From Roseburia hominis A2-183 (GTDB lineage: Bacteria; Bacillota; Clostridia; Lachnospirales; Lachnospiraceae): a stretch of 64,000 nt of DNA. The notes beneath the pieces were generated by a model that saw only the letters and a program-made list of their open reading frames with translations, was not told where the DNA came from and made no database searches. Below are positions 27,631 through 36,602 of the stretch, piece after piece (within the stretch, counting starts at the first letter, position 1; the number at the start of each line of letters is the position of its first letter). The translations under genes were made by a program, and so were the position numbers. Location: contig NC_015977.1 in NCBI RefSeq assembly GCF_000225345.1, positions 971,001 to 1,035,000 of the forward strand, in the 5' to 3' direction.

Positions 27631-29292
27631 GTGAATGTAACAAAGAGACAGAAAAGACGAATTCGGAATCTGGTATGTATACAGTACAGTATTGTGAAAA
27701 TGCTGCTCGTGATCGCAGGGTTTGAACTGTTGGGACGGGGGCTGTCCCTGATGCAGGGAACGCAGTCTGCAACGCAGGAGATTGAGGGAGAGGTAATCTG
27801 GTCGGAGGAGACGAAAACAGAGGAGAATCCCCTGATCGTGTGCGTGGATGCCGGACATGGCGGAAAAGACAACGGCTCCGATTATAAGGGGCGTTATGAG
27901 AAGGATGATAATTTAAAGCTGGCACAGGCTGTGTCAGCTTATTTGGCTGATAAAAATGTAAAAGTGGTTATGACGAGGTCGGATGACACGTTTTTGCGCC
28001 TGTCAGAGCGGTGCGGGATTGCCAATCAGAGCGGTGCGGATTATATGCTGTCGCTGCACCGCAATGACGGCGAGGGTAACGGCGTAGAGACCTGGATCTC
28101 GGCGAGTGGTTCGGAGGAGACGGATGCCCTCGCAAACCACATTATGGAAGTGCTGGATACGGCGGGAATCCAGAGAAACCGCGGCGTGAAAAAGGGAACC
28201 CAGACTGGAGAATCCTCCAATTATTATATCAATGTACATTCGGACATGCCGTCCTGCATCGTCGAGATGGGATTTATCAACGATGCATCCGATAACCAGC
28301 TTTTCGATGAAAAGCTGGATGCGTACGCTGCCGCCATCGGTGACGCAGTGCTTGCAACGGCGGAGACATACCGTGCCAACAAGGTTACGGATGGAAACGG
28401 TCAGGGCGCAGGCGAAGCGGGAAGCGGCACCGGAGACGGTCAAGGTACGGATGGAACGGGAGACGGCGCCGGAGACGATCAGGGCACGGATGGAACGGGA
28501 AATGACACCGGAGACGGACAGAGGGCGGACCAAACAGGAAGCAGCACCGGAGACGGTCAGAGTGCTGCAGGTGGAAATGCGGCGGTGCAGACGATTGCGC
28601 TTGACGGGCTGGATACCACCGTGCAGAGCTGGGGGCTGGGAAGCCACACCGATGCGGACAACCGCCCGAACGATGCAGTCAGTGCGCAGCAGAAGTATGG
28701 GGATTACCATGCGCTTTTCATTGGAGAGAATACAAAGACCCTCTATCTGACTTTTGATGAGGGATATGAATACGGGTACACGGAATCCATTCTGGATACG
28801 CTTAAGGAAAAGGGCGTGCATGCCGTCTTTTTTGTCACGGAGCCTTATGCAAAGGCGGAACCGGCACTGGTGCAGCGCATGATTGACGAGGGGCATGTAG
28901 TCGGCAATCACAGTGTGACGCACCCGTCGGCGGGAATCCCTTCGCTGACAGTGGAACAGCAGCAGGAAGAGGTCATGGGAAACCACCAGTATATCAAAGA
29001 TACCTTTGGATATGAGATGAATCTGTTCCGCTATCCTGCGGGAAAGTTCAGTGAGCAGTCGCTCGCCGTTGTAAATAACTGCGGATACGAGAGCGTGTTC
29101 TGGAGTTTTGCCTACCTGGATTACGATGTGGACAACCAGCCGGATCAGGCGGAAAGCCTGCAGAAGATGAAAAATAAGATGCACCCGGGAGCCATCTATC
29201 TGCTGCATGCGGAGTCGGCAACAAATGCGGCGGTGCTGGGAGATCTGATCGATGCGGCGCAGACGCAGGGGTATTCGTTTGGAACGTTGTAA
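27631..29292 (+). CDS. CwlD-like amidase fused to PdaA-like deacetylase
   Basis: A 553-residue, membrane-anchored two-enzyme protein starting at GTG 27631 behind AAGGAGTG. Residues about 20-41 form a signal anchor. Residues 67-245 are an Amidase_3 domain: zinc ligands H76 (DAGHGG), E90 and H143, catalytic E212 (IVEMGFI). Residues about 252-315 are a Gly/Thr/Asp repeat linker. Residues about 355-553 are a polysaccharide deacetylase: LTFDEGYEYGYTES, NHSVTHPS (H427, H431), FRYPAGKFS and HPGAIYLLHAES, closest to PdaA. In Bacillus CwlD (amidase) and PdaA (deacetylase) act in turn to make muramic-delta-lactam in spore cortex; here both are on one chain. Confidence 0.9.
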   Translation: MNVTKRQKRRIRNLVCIQYSIVKMLLVIAGFELLGRGLSLMQGTQSATQEIEGEVIWSEETKTEENPLIVCVDAGHGGKDNGSDYKGRYEKDDNLKLAQAVSAYLADKNVKVVMTRSDDTFLRLSERCGIANQSGADYMLSLHRNDGEGNGVETWISASGSEETDALANHIMEVLDTAGIQRNRGVKKGTQTGESSNYYINVHSDMPSCIVEMGFINDASDNQLFDEKLDAYAAAIGDAVLATAETYRANKVTDGNGQGAGEAGSGTGDGQGTDGTGDGAGDDQGTDGTGNDTGDGQRADQTGSSTGDGQSAAGGNAAVQTIALDGLDTTVQSWGLGSHTDADNRPNDAVSAQQKYGDYHALFIGENTKTLYLTFDEGYEYGYTESILDTLKEKGVHAVFFVTEPYAKAEPALVQRMIDEGHVVGNHSVTHPSAGIPSLTVEQQQEEVMGNHQYIKDTFGYEMNLFRYPAGKFSEQSLAVVNNCGYESVFWSFAYLDYDVDNQPDQAESLQKMKNKMHPGAIYLLHAESATNAAVLGDLIDAAQTQGYSFGTL

Positions 29293-29321
29293 TGCGTGGC
29301 GCGTGAAAAAAGGTTTACATA

Positions 29322-29720
29322 ATGACGAAAAACGAGCTTTGGACGGGCTGTGTGACTGATTTTCGTGCGCTGGATGCGGGGAGGAAGAAAAGTTGGGGCT
29401 GGGAGCCTGATTTTCGTGCGCTGGACTTGGGAAGGAAGAAAAGCCGGGTCTGGGAGCCCATTTTTCGTGCGCTAGACACTTGCGGGAGGAAAAGAAGTTT
29501 ACATAACGCCAAAAACAAGTCATGGTCGGGTCTGGGAGAAAGAAAATGCCGCGCCAGACCCGGGAAGAAAGACAAGCCGGGTCCGAGAGACTGATTTTCA
29601 CGCGCTAGACCCTTGCGGGAGAGAAAGAAGTTTACATAACGCCGAAAAATAAGTCGTAGCCGGGTCTGGAAGAAGGAAAACGCCACGTTAGACCCGAAAA
29701 AGAAGAAAAGATCACGCCGC
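29322..29720. repeat. Repeat-rich spacer with hairpins
   Basis: About 400 bp of degenerate direct repeats. A unit starting GATTTTCGTGCGCTGGA occurs at about 29358, 29409, 29460 and, altered, 29593; AAGTTTACATAACGCC followed by A-rich sequence and AAGTC occurs at 29505 and 29628 (123-bp offset). GGGTCTGG pairs with CCAGACCC and CGGGTCTG with AGACCCG to form stems. The open frame across it is only a by-product of the repeats. No transposase is present. Confidence 0.65.
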
Positions 29721-29785
29721 CTAGGGGTTGCAGAAACTGTTGTCCGTCCCAGAATTTACCGAAAACATCGTGTCAACCTCAGGAT

Positions 29786-29992
29786 TTACCGAAAAAGCCT
29801 GAAGTTACCGAAAAAGCCTGAAGTTGCAATATTGTTCTTGATCTGATCTTGCGGTATAATGAACTCTGACGAGTTCATATTGTGCGCAGAAAGCAGCGCA
29901 AAAAGATGACATAATGAATCCTACCGGATTCATATTAGAAGTTCCGGTGGAACTTCGGATGTGCAGAAAGCAGCGCAAAAAGATGATATAAT
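29786..29992. repeat. Short direct repeats and ATGAA hairpins before the chemotaxis receptor
   Basis: ACCGAAAAAGCCTGAAGTT is repeated in tandem near 29788 and 29807. Then come three small stem-loops with 8-bp stems: ATGAACTC (29859-29878), ATGAATCC (29914-29933) and GAAGTTCC (29937-29956). The ATGAATCC hairpin also occurs at 27524-27543 before the amidase-deacetylase gene. A 32-34-bp direct repeat (29882-29915 and 29961-29992, GTGC..AGAAAGCAGCGCAAAA) ends each time in GATGAyATAAT, so a -10 element has been duplicated; the second copy (TATAAT 29987-29992) is placed to drive the receptor gene. Confidence 0.55.
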
Positions 29993-30036
29993 AGACGCGT
30001 ACATGATGATAGGTTTTCTTTAGAAGGGAACATGAT

Positions 30037-31482
30037 ATGGAAAAATTGCACAGGCAGAATTTGGTTATTGTCTGGTGCTCGATTATTGCACTTAGCCTTG
30101 TTTCTTTGATGGGATACGGATTTACCGTGCTTGCAATCCGTGGAATTGCAATTCTGGTAGTTGCGGGAATTATTTCTACGATTGGATGTTACCTTCCGAT
30201 TGACGATGCGAAAAAAGTGCTGATTCTTGTATTTCCGCCGGCGATCGGTACGCTGTTGTATTCGTGGGTATATGGTGGCAATTCGATTCCGTATCTGGCG
30301 AATTTTGTACTTTTAGCGATGACAACTTCCTATTTTATGGAGTCGGTTATCATCTATTTCGCAGTGCCGTTTGCCGTTATTTCGGTCGTATTCATGGCTT
30401 TCAGCCCCGAGACCATCGCGGGAATTGACTACACGATGGCCGGGGTCGTGACGCGTATATTTTTGTTTATCGTGACAGCGATCCTGCTTTATTTTGCGAC
30501 GAAGCGCGGTGCGGGTGTTGTGAAGAAAACGGAAGAGACGCTTTCCATCGTTCAGAACAATGCGAAAGTCGCCAATACGATTTCAGCGAATCTGAACACC
30601 ACGATCCACAAGAGTATGAGTTCAGTGCATGCGCTTGCGGACGGCAGCTCCAGCGTGAAATCGGCGGCATCGCAGATGGGGCAGGTGGTTGAGGATACTG
30701 CTAATGCAACTGTCAGCGTGATGGATAAAATTAATGCGGCAACAACAGAGATTAACCGGAACCATGAACTGGCAGTTTCTCTGGATCAGGGATTTCAGAA
30801 GGTGCAGAGTGCGGTAGAAAAAGGAAACGGAGCGATACAGACGGCAAAGAGTTCCATTCTTTCCATGGAGGAGACCGTCGATTCCGCGCGCCAATCGACC
30901 GATTCGCTGCTTACCGAGATGAACCGGATCACATCGATTCTCGGAGAGATCAATTCCATTGCATCCCAGACGAATCTGTTGTCGTTAAATGCATCTATTG
31001 AGGCGGCGCGTGCGGGAGAACACGGAAGAGGATTTGCGGTGGTTGCAGATGAGATCCGCGCGCTGTCAGAAGAGAGTGCCAAGGCGGCGAACAACATTCA
31101 GGAGATTTTGACCTGGCTGACGGATACGACCGGGCAGATCTCAAAAGAAATCACGGCGGGCACCGATGCTGCTTCCGCGAGTGTGGAGCTGGTCGGCGGA
31201 TTGATGGATTATTTTAGTAACATCAATGATGCGACGGATGAGGCGAGCCAGATTGTCGATGAAGAATATAAGATCATTGAACATGTGAAGGAACACTTTG
31301 GAAATATCCAGCAGGAGATCGAGACGCTGGTGGCAACCTCAGAGGAAAATTCTGCAACCATCCAGAATATCACGGACACAATCACGTCGCAGAATGATTC
31401 CATCCGCAGCATTTCGGCTGAAATCGATGAGATTTCATCATTATCGGCAGATCTGGAACAGCATTTTTGGGAAGATAACTAA
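30037..31482 (+). CDS. Methyl-accepting chemotaxis protein with polytopic membrane sensor
   Basis: A 481-residue receptor. The first ~165 residues form about six closely packed hydrophobic helices with no extracellular ligand domain, and no HAMP domain is evident. The cytoplasmic part has coiled coil and the signalling tip [20 protein letters not shown] followed by [21 protein letters not shown], which binds CheA/CheW. The sensor probably reads membrane or energy state. Start behind AGAAGGGAAC. A second receptor with the same plan is at 40.7 kb. Confidence 0.93.
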   Translation: MEKLHRQNLVIVWCSIIALSLVSLMGYGFTVLAIRGIAILVVAGIISTIGCYLPIDDAKKVLILVFPPAIGTLLYSWVYGGNSIPYLANFVLLAMTTSYFMESVIIYFAVPFAVISVVFMAFSPETIAGIDYTMAGVVTRIFLFIVTAILLYFATKRGAGVVKKTEETLSIVQNNAKVANTISANLNTTIHKSMSSVHALADGSSSVKSAASQMGQVVEDTANATVSVMDKINAATTEINRNHELAVSLDQGFQKVQSAVEKGNGAIQTAKSSILSMEETVDSARQSTDSLLTEMNRITSILGEINSIASQTNLLSLNASIEAARAGEHGRGFAVVADEIRALSEESAKAANNIQEILTWLTDTTGQISKEITAGTDAASASVELVGGLMDYFSNINDATDEASQIVDEEYKIIEHVKEHFGNIQQEIETLVATSEENSATIQNITDTITSQNDSIRSISAEIDEISSLSADLEQHFWEDN

Positions 31483-31493
31483 GAAAAGGTCAA

Positions 31494-31526
31494 GGGAGAC
31501 ATGCAGGGGCGCAGTCTCCCTTTTTT
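31494..31526 (+). terminator. Terminator after chemotaxis receptor
   Basis: GGGAGAC (31494-31500) / GTCTCCC (31514-31520) followed by TTTTTT. Confidence 0.85.
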
Positions 31527-31544
31527 ACACCACGGAGAATAAGG

Positions 31545-32663
31545 ATGAAATTGAGATTTCAAAAAGACGGTACTTTTAAAATCATGCAGATTACAGATAT
31601 GCAGGAAATTCCCGCAATATCGAAAGACACGATCGCGCTGATGGAGCGGGCGGTTCTGGAGGAGCAGCCGGATCTTGTCGTCTACACTGGTGATCAGATC
31701 AAGGGCTATGGTGTGACTTACAAGGGAAAAGGAGAGGAGCTGGAGCGGGAGGTAGCACAGACGATTGGAAAATTATTAGAGCCGGTGACAAAGCGTGGCA
31801 TTCCGTTTGCAGTGACATTTGGTAATCATGACTGCCAGGTCGGGATTTCCAATCAGGATCAGTTCTATCATATTTACAAAAGGCTTCCGAATTGCATCGG
31901 GGAGCAGGCAGAAGGGATTGACGGGGGAGGAACCTGTGCCATTCCCATCGAGGCATCCGACGGAAGCGGGCGGGATGTGTTTGAACTATATCTGTTTGAC
32001 AGCGGAACGGATGCCAGGGAGGGCGGCTATGAGGCATTCGATCCGAAGATCATTGCGTGGTACCGCAAACAGCGGGAAGACCTTCGGGAGAAAAATGGAA
32101 TGTATGTGCCGTCCATCGTATTTCAGCATATCCCGATGCGCGAATATTATGAGGTGTTAAAGCTTGTTGACCGTGGGGAAAAAGGTGCGGTGCGCGCTTA
32201 TCGGACACATAAGAACGAATATTATAAGCTGGGAGAAACCTGCGGCGCCGGGGATATTTTTCTGGAACCGCCGTCGGTACCGGACGTCAATACCGGGGAA
32301 TTTGAGGCGCTTTCGGAGTGCGGGGAAGTGCTTGCGGCATTTGTCGGACACGATCATAAAAACAACTTCGTGGGGCGTTACCGGAACATTGTGCTTGGAT
32401 TTACACCGTCCGCGGGATTTAATGTCTACGGCAACCGTACGAAGCGCGGCGTGCGCTGTATTGTATTGAGCGAAAAAAAGCCGTGTGAATACCATACTTA
32501 TACCAGAACGTATGAGGAACTGGTGGGGAAAAAAGTGTCACGCCCGGTATTTGACTATCTGACCAGCAAAGCACCTGCCACGTTTGAGGCGGCGATTCCG
32601 ATGATTTTAAAAGCGGTGCTGTTTCTGGCACTTGTGATTGTGCTGGCAGTCTTGTTGTTGTAG
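31545..32663 (+). CDS. Metallophosphoesterase with C-terminal membrane anchor
   Basis: A 372-residue calcineurin-like phosphoesterase. Metal-binding blocks: FKIMQITDMQE (D in place of the usual DxH start), VVYTGDQIKGYG, TFGNHD, VFQHIPM and FVGHDHKNNF. The last ~25 residues (IPMILKAVLFLALVIVLAVL) are a membrane helix, so the enzyme is tethered. Similar to YkuE/Sia1-type phosphatases of Purple-acid-like class; substrate unknown. Starts 18 bp after the terminator, behind GGAGAATAAGG. Confidence 0.85.
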   Translation: MKLRFQKDGTFKIMQITDMQEIPAISKDTIALMERAVLEEQPDLVVYTGDQIKGYGVTYKGKGEELEREVAQTIGKLLEPVTKRGIPFAVTFGNHDCQVGISNQDQFYHIYKRLPNCIGEQAEGIDGGGTCAIPIEASDGSGRDVFELYLFDSGTDAREGGYEAFDPKIIAWYRKQREDLREKNGMYVPSIVFQHIPMREYYEVLKLVDRGEKGAVRAYRTHKNEYYKLGETCGAGDIFLEPPSVPDVNTGEFEALSECGEVLAAFVGHDHKNNFVGRYRNIVLGFTPSAGFNVYGNRTKRGVRCIVLSEKKPCEYHTYTRTYEELVGKKVSRPVFDYLTSKAPATFEAAIPMILKAVLFLALVIVLAVLLL

Positions 32664-32736
32664 AGGGATGGGGAAAGCACCCGGCAGAACAAGGGCAGCC
32701 CGGTAAGAAAAATACCGTGCAGAAAAGGAGAAAACA

Positions 32737-33258
32737 ATGGGTGAGATACGACAGGAGAAAAGCGGATTTACGGCGTGGACCGACAGACATGCGGAACTGT
32801 GGAAGTTTATGAAGTTCCTGCTTGCGGGAGGCGGTTCCAACATGGTTGAGCTGGCGGTGCATATGCTGCTTTTAAACACAGTATTTGCTGCGCTTACGGT
32901 GGAACCGGTAACCGCGCATTTTCTCAACCTGATCGGCATTACGTCAAAGGGATATCTGTATACCTATATGATTTCAACGACCGTGGGTTATACGATTGCG
33001 TTTATATTGAACCGCAAGATTACTTTTAATGCGGACGCCAATCCGGCAGTCAGCATGATGCTCTATGCGGTCATGGTACTGTTCACAATCTTTGCAAATG
33101 GCTGGATTGGATCGGCGATGACGACCTGGGCGAGGGAAAACGATCTGACGGGGAATCTGTGCGACATGGCAATCAAGGTGATCGGAATGCTGATCCCGAT
33201 GCTCTGGACGTATCCGTGTAACCGATTTTTGATCCACCGGAAAAAGAAAAGATTGTGA
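32737..33258 (+). CDS. GtrA-family membrane protein
   Basis: A 173-residue protein with four hydrophobic helices. WKFMKFLLAGGGSNMVELAV, the YTIAFILNRKITFN segment and the final CNRFLIHRKK are characteristic of GtrA, a family thought to move lipid-linked sugars across the membrane or aid glycosyltransferases. Preceded by AAAAGGAGAAAAC. No glycosyltransferase is nearby, so the partner is elsewhere. Confidence 0.85.
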   Translation: MGEIRQEKSGFTAWTDRHAELWKFMKFLLAGGGSNMVELAVHMLLLNTVFAALTVEPVTAHFLNLIGITSKGYLYTYMISTTVGYTIAFILNRKITFNADANPAVSMMLYAVMVLFTIFANGWIGSAMTTWARENDLTGNLCDMAIKVIGMLIPMLWTYPCNRFLIHRKKKRL

Positions 33259-33279
33259 ATTGTTTCACAAAAAATACAA

Positions 33280-33560
33280 CGAAAGATCTTGAAAGGGAAC
33301 AGACTTCATGATACGCTGAAACAGCATTGCAGTGAGATACGTTCTTGCTGTCTTGCCTTAACAAAAGTCTCTGACGCCAAAAGCAGTGCCTGCGGCGGAA
33401 GATATGGCGGTCATGAAAGAGTCTGCATCTGGTCTGTGTGTGCGGAGCAGATGCTGTAGATAGGATACCGGCGGGATATTCCATGCCCTGTAGGGCAGGT
33501 TCTGCCGTGTATTTCCAGCGAGTGCCGTATCTGAGGGGAGATTTCAGATACGGTTTTTTT
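33280..33560 (+). ncRNA. Possible structured RNA before the hydrogenase maturation genes
   Basis: This gap carries no plausible gene but much pairing potential: GCATCTG (33425-33431) with CAGATGC (33449-33455); ATAC-CGGC ... GCCG-TGTAT around a GCCCT-GT-AGGGC tip (33465-33511); and a perfect terminator at 33525-33560. TTGTGA with TACAAC 16 bp later (about 33254-33281) could be its promoter. It does not match any riboswitch consensus I know (TPP, FMN, SAM, cobalamin, glycine, THF, ykkC). Could be a small RNA or simply the trailer of the GtrA gene. Confidence 0.3.
33525..33560 (+). terminator. Terminator
   Basis: CCGTATCTGA (33525-33534) / TCAGATACGG (33544-33553), 10-bp perfect stem, followed by TTTTTTT. 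Confidence 0.9.
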
Positions 33561-33564
33561 ATGT

Positions 33565-33686
33565 AATAGGAAACTTCGTTCCTATTATATAAAAACTCTT
33601 CGGGGATCGCACTGCGGCGGAGACGAAAGATGTCGCAAGAGCGACCCGCCGCAGGCGGAGAATCCTGCAGGCAGGATTCTTTTTTA
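33565..33686 (+). promoter_or_regulatory. Structured leader with terminator (possible attenuator) of hyd operon
   Basis: Three stems in a row: AATAGGA/TCCTATT (33565-33586); GCGGCGG/CCGCCGC (33614-33652) enclosing GTCGC-AAGA-GCGAC; and AGAATCCTG/CAGGATTCT (33659-33680) followed by TTTTTT. The last is a full intrinsic terminator only 13 bases before the first start codon. CCGCC-GCA-GGCGG (33646-33658) can form an alternative stem that competes with the second. A terminator ahead of the first gene with alternative pairing suggests attenuation, but it might also be a dispersed repeat. Confidence 0.5.
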
Positions 33687-33698
33687 TTAGGAGAAAAT

Positions 33699-33944
33699 AT
33701 GGAGACAAGAATTGCACTTATCGGTATCATTGTGGAAAGCACCGAGTCCGTGGAGCAGCTCAATCATCTGCTGCACGAATACGGGAGCCATATCATCGGC
33801 AGAATGGGAATCCCTTACCGGGAAAAAAATGTTCACATTATCAGCGTTGCCATCGATGCACCGCAGGATGTCATCAATGCACTGTCGGGAAAGATCGGAC
33901 GGCTGGCGGGAATCACGGCAAAGACCGTCTATTCCAATGTATAA
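33699..33944 (+). CDS. TM1266-family iron-only hydrogenase system regulator
   Basis: An 81-residue ACT/NikR-like protein (ETRIALIGIIVESTESVEQL, YGSHIIGRMGIPYREKNVHI). This small family (TM1266) is regularly the first gene of hydrogenase maturation operons and is presumed regulatory. I start at 33699 behind TAGGAGAAAAT; an upstream extension would read through the leader terminator. hydE follows after 23 bp. Confidence 0.9.
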   Translation: METRIALIGIIVESTESVEQLNHLLHEYGSHIIGRMGIPYREKNVHIISVAIDAPQDVINALSGKIGRLAGITAKTVYSNV

Positions 33945-33967
33945 GCGTCTGCGGAATGGAGATTTAT

Positions 33968-35053
33968 ATGACACACGAGGAAAAAATCATAGAGCACCTG
34001 AAGACGGAGAAGATGCTGTCGGTGGGTGAACTGGACTGTCTACTTACAACAGAAGATACAGAGACAGTCGAGAAGCTTAAGGCTGAGGCGAGAATGGCGG
34101 CACAGTCGGTATACGGAAAACAGATCTATATCCGCGGGCTGATCGAGTTCACCAACTACTGTAAAAATGACTGCTATTACTGCGGCATCCGCAGGGGCAA
34201 TGCATGTGCCGAGCGCTACCGCCTCACAGAGGAGCAGATCCTCACCTGCTGCGCGGCGGGGTATGAGCTTGGATTCCGCACCTTTGTCCTGCAGGGCGGA
34301 GAAGACCCCTATTTTACAGATGAGAAGATCTGCGGTCTGGTGTCTGCGATCAAGCGGGCATACCCGGACTGTGCAGTGACACTCTCGATCGGGGAAAAAG
34401 AAAGAGCGAGTTATCAGGCATATTTTGACGCGGGCGCAGACCGGTATCTGCTCAGGCATGAGACGGCGGATACGGTGCACTACGGAAAGCTGCACCCGGA
34501 GGAAATGTCCCTTAAAAACCGGATGCGCTGTCTGCGGGATCTAAAGGAGATCGGATATCAGACCGGCTGCGGCTTTATGGTGGGCTCACCGTATCAGACC
34601 ACGGAGACGCTGTATGAAGATCTGATGTTTATTAAGGAGCTCGGACCCGCCATGGTGGGAATCGGGCCGTTCATCCCGCAGAAGGACACGCCGTTTGGCG
34701 GGGAGACTGCGGGGACGTTGGAGATGACCCTGCGGCTGCTTTCCATCCTGCGGCTGATGAATCCGCATGTGCTGCTTCCGGCGACGACGGCGCTCGGCAC
34801 GATCCACCCGCAGGGAAGGGAAATGGGAATTCTGTCCGGCGCCAATGTGGTGATGCCGAATCTCTCGCCGGTTTCCGTGCGGGAAAAATATAAGCTTTAC
34901 GACAATAAGATCTGCACGGGGGATGAGGCGGCAGAATGTCGTTTCTGCATGCAGAGGCGGATGGAGAGCATCGGCTATGAAGTGGTTACCGACCGCGGGG
35001 ATTACCGTCCTGCGGTTTACAATAAAAATAAAAACACTGACCGGGAAGCATGA
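33968..35053 (+). CDS. hydE: [FeFe]-hydrogenase H-cluster maturase HydE
   Basis: A 361-residue radical-SAM enzyme: IEFTNYCKNDCYYCGIRRGN holds the CX3CX2C cluster, then EERYRLTEEQI-like BATS region, LQGGEDPYFTD, and the C-terminal barrel with PATTALGTIHPQGRE. HydE helps build the dithiomethylamine-bridged diiron unit. Start at 33968 (MTHEEK), 6 bases after AATGGAG, preferred to the ATG at 33956. hydG begins 25 bp later. Confidence 0.94.
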   Translation: MTHEEKIIEHLKTEKMLSVGELDCLLTTEDTETVEKLKAEARMAAQSVYGKQIYIRGLIEFTNYCKNDCYYCGIRRGNACAERYRLTEEQILTCCAAGYELGFRTFVLQGGEDPYFTDEKICGLVSAIKRAYPDCAVTLSIGEKERASYQAYFDAGADRYLLRHETADTVHYGKLHPEEMSLKNRMRCLRDLKEIGYQTGCGFMVGSPYQTTETLYEDLMFIKELGPAMVGIGPFIPQKDTPFGGETAGTLEMTLRLLSILRLMNPHVLLPATTALGTIHPQGREMGILSGANVVMPNLSPVSVREKYKLYDNKICTGDEAAECRFCMQRRMESIGYEVVTDRGDYRPAVYNKNKNTDREA

Positions 35054-35078
35054 ACTGACCGGAAAGAAAGGAAAAATT

Positions 35079-36503
35079 ATGTACAAGTATGACGCAAAAT
35101 CATTAAAAGCAGAGGAATTTATCAACGATGAGGAGATCCGGGAGACGCTTGCCTACGCGGATGCGAACAAGGACAATGTGGAGCTGATCGACGCGATCAT
35201 CGCAAAAGCGGGAGAGCGCAAGGGCTTAAATCACAGAGAGGCATCGGTGCTGCTCGCCTGTCAGATTCCGGAAAAAATCGAGGAAGTCTATGCGCTGGCG
35301 CAGCAGATCAAGAAAGACTTTTACGGCAACCGTATTGTGCTGTTTGCACCGCTGTATCTTTCCAACTACTGTGTGAACGGCTGTGTATACTGCCCGTATC
35401 ACCTGAAAAACAAGCACATAGCCAGAAAGAAGCTGACACAGGAGGAGATCGTGAAGGAAGTCACGGCACTTCAGGACATGGGGCACAAGCGTCTGGCAAT
35501 CGAGGCCGGCGAAGATCCGGTGAACAATCCGATCGAATATATTCTGGAGTGTATTCAGACGATCTACAGTATCAAGCACAAAAACGGAGCCATCCGCCGT
35601 GTCAACGTCAATATTGCGGCGACGACGGTCGAGAACTACCGCAAGTTAAAAGAAGCCGGAATCGGAACCTACATCCTGTTTCAGGAGACCTACCACAAGG
35701 AGAGTTATGAGAACCTGCATCCGACCGGACCGAAGCATGATTACGCGTACCACACGGAGGCAATGGACCGTGCGATGGAGGGCGGCATCGATGATGTCGG
35801 ACTGGGCGTGTTGTTCGGACTGGAGATGTACCGCTATGAATTTGCCGGACTTCTGATGCATGCGGAGCATCTGGAAGCCGTGCACGGCGTCGGACCGCAC
35901 ACGATCAGCGTGCCGCGTGTCAAACATGCCGATGACATTGATCCGACTGCTTTTGACAACGGTATCAGCGATGATATTTTTGCAAAGATCTGTGCGCTCA
36001 TCCGCATCTCGGTGCCGTATACGGGAATGATCATCTCCACACGCGAGAGTCAGGCAGTGCGTGAGAAAGTGCTCCCGCTCGGCGTATCGCAGATCAGCGG
36101 TGCATCGAGAACGAGTGTCGGCGGTTATGCCGAGCCGGAGCCGGAGGAGGAGAATTCCGAGCAGTTTGACGTCAGCGATCAGCGTACCTTAGATGAGGTC
36201 GTGAACTGGCTGATGAAAATGGGCTATATTCCGAGCTTCTGCACCGCATGTTACCGCGAGGGTAGAACCGGTGACCGTTTTATGGCGCTCTGCAAAAATA
36301 TGCAGATCTTAAACTGCTGTCATCCGAACGCGCTCATGACCTTAAAAGAATACCTCGAGGATTATGCGGGCGAGGAGACGAAAAAGATCGGTATGGAACT
36401 GATTGACCGTGAGCTTGAGAAGATTCCGAATCCGAAGGTAAAGCAGACCGCCTACGAGCACATTCATGATATTGCAGAGGGAAAGAGAGACTTCCGCTTC
36501 TGA
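35079..36503 (+). CDS. hydG: [FeFe]-hydrogenase H-cluster maturase HydG
   Basis: A 474-residue tyrosine-cleaving radical-SAM enzyme that supplies CO and cyanide for the H-cluster. CVNGCVYCPYHLKN is the radical-SAM cluster; the second, CO/CN-forming cluster lies at the C-terminus in SFCTACYREGRTG (CX2C plus later Cys). GEDPVNNPIEY and LGVLFGLEMYRYEF are family marks. Starts behind AAAGGAAAAATT; earlier in-frame ATGs overlap hydE and are not used. Confidence 0.95.
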   Translation: MYKYDAKSLKAEEFINDEEIRETLAYADANKDNVELIDAIIAKAGERKGLNHREASVLLACQIPEKIEEVYALAQQIKKDFYGNRIVLFAPLYLSNYCVNGCVYCPYHLKNKHIARKKLTQEEIVKEVTALQDMGHKRLAIEAGEDPVNNPIEYILECIQTIYSIKHKNGAIRRVNVNIAATTVENYRKLKEAGIGTYILFQETYHKESYENLHPTGPKHDYAYHTEAMDRAMEGGIDDVGLGVLFGLEMYRYEFAGLLMHAEHLEAVHGVGPHTISVPRVKHADDIDPTAFDNGISDDIFAKICALIRISVPYTGMIISTRESQAVREKVLPLGVSQISGASRTSVGGYAEPEPEEENSEQFDVSDQRTLDEVVNWLMKMGYIPSFCTACYREGRTGDRFMALCKNMQILNCCHPNALMTLKEYLEDYAGEETKKIGMELIDRELEKIPNPKVKQTAYEHIHDIAEGKRDFRF

Positions 36504-36602
36504 TAGCCGGAAGCGATGCTGGGATCGGGCAGCCGCTGGAAGCCGGATATGGATGTAATACGGACAAGGGGAAATTCGTATGCAGGAAGGAAAAAGAAAG
36601 TT

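Noticed and set aside
29322..29594. 90-residue open frame after the fusion gene
   Set aside because: It reads the direct repeats of the spacer (FRALD repeats), has no ribosome binding site and a composition unlike the neighbours.
28003..29601. 532-residue minus-strand open frame
   Set aside because: Antisense shadow of the amidase-deacetylase gene, kept open by its G/C-rich linker repeats; the plus strand has clear domains.
33280..33560. Known riboswitch (TPP, FMN, SAM, cobalamin, THF, ykkC)
   Set aside because: None of the core consensus strings I could recall is present.
36516..36602. N-terminal extension of HydF from ATG 36516
   Set aside because: The added 29 residues lack family similarity, and a good Shine-Dalgarno precedes 36603.
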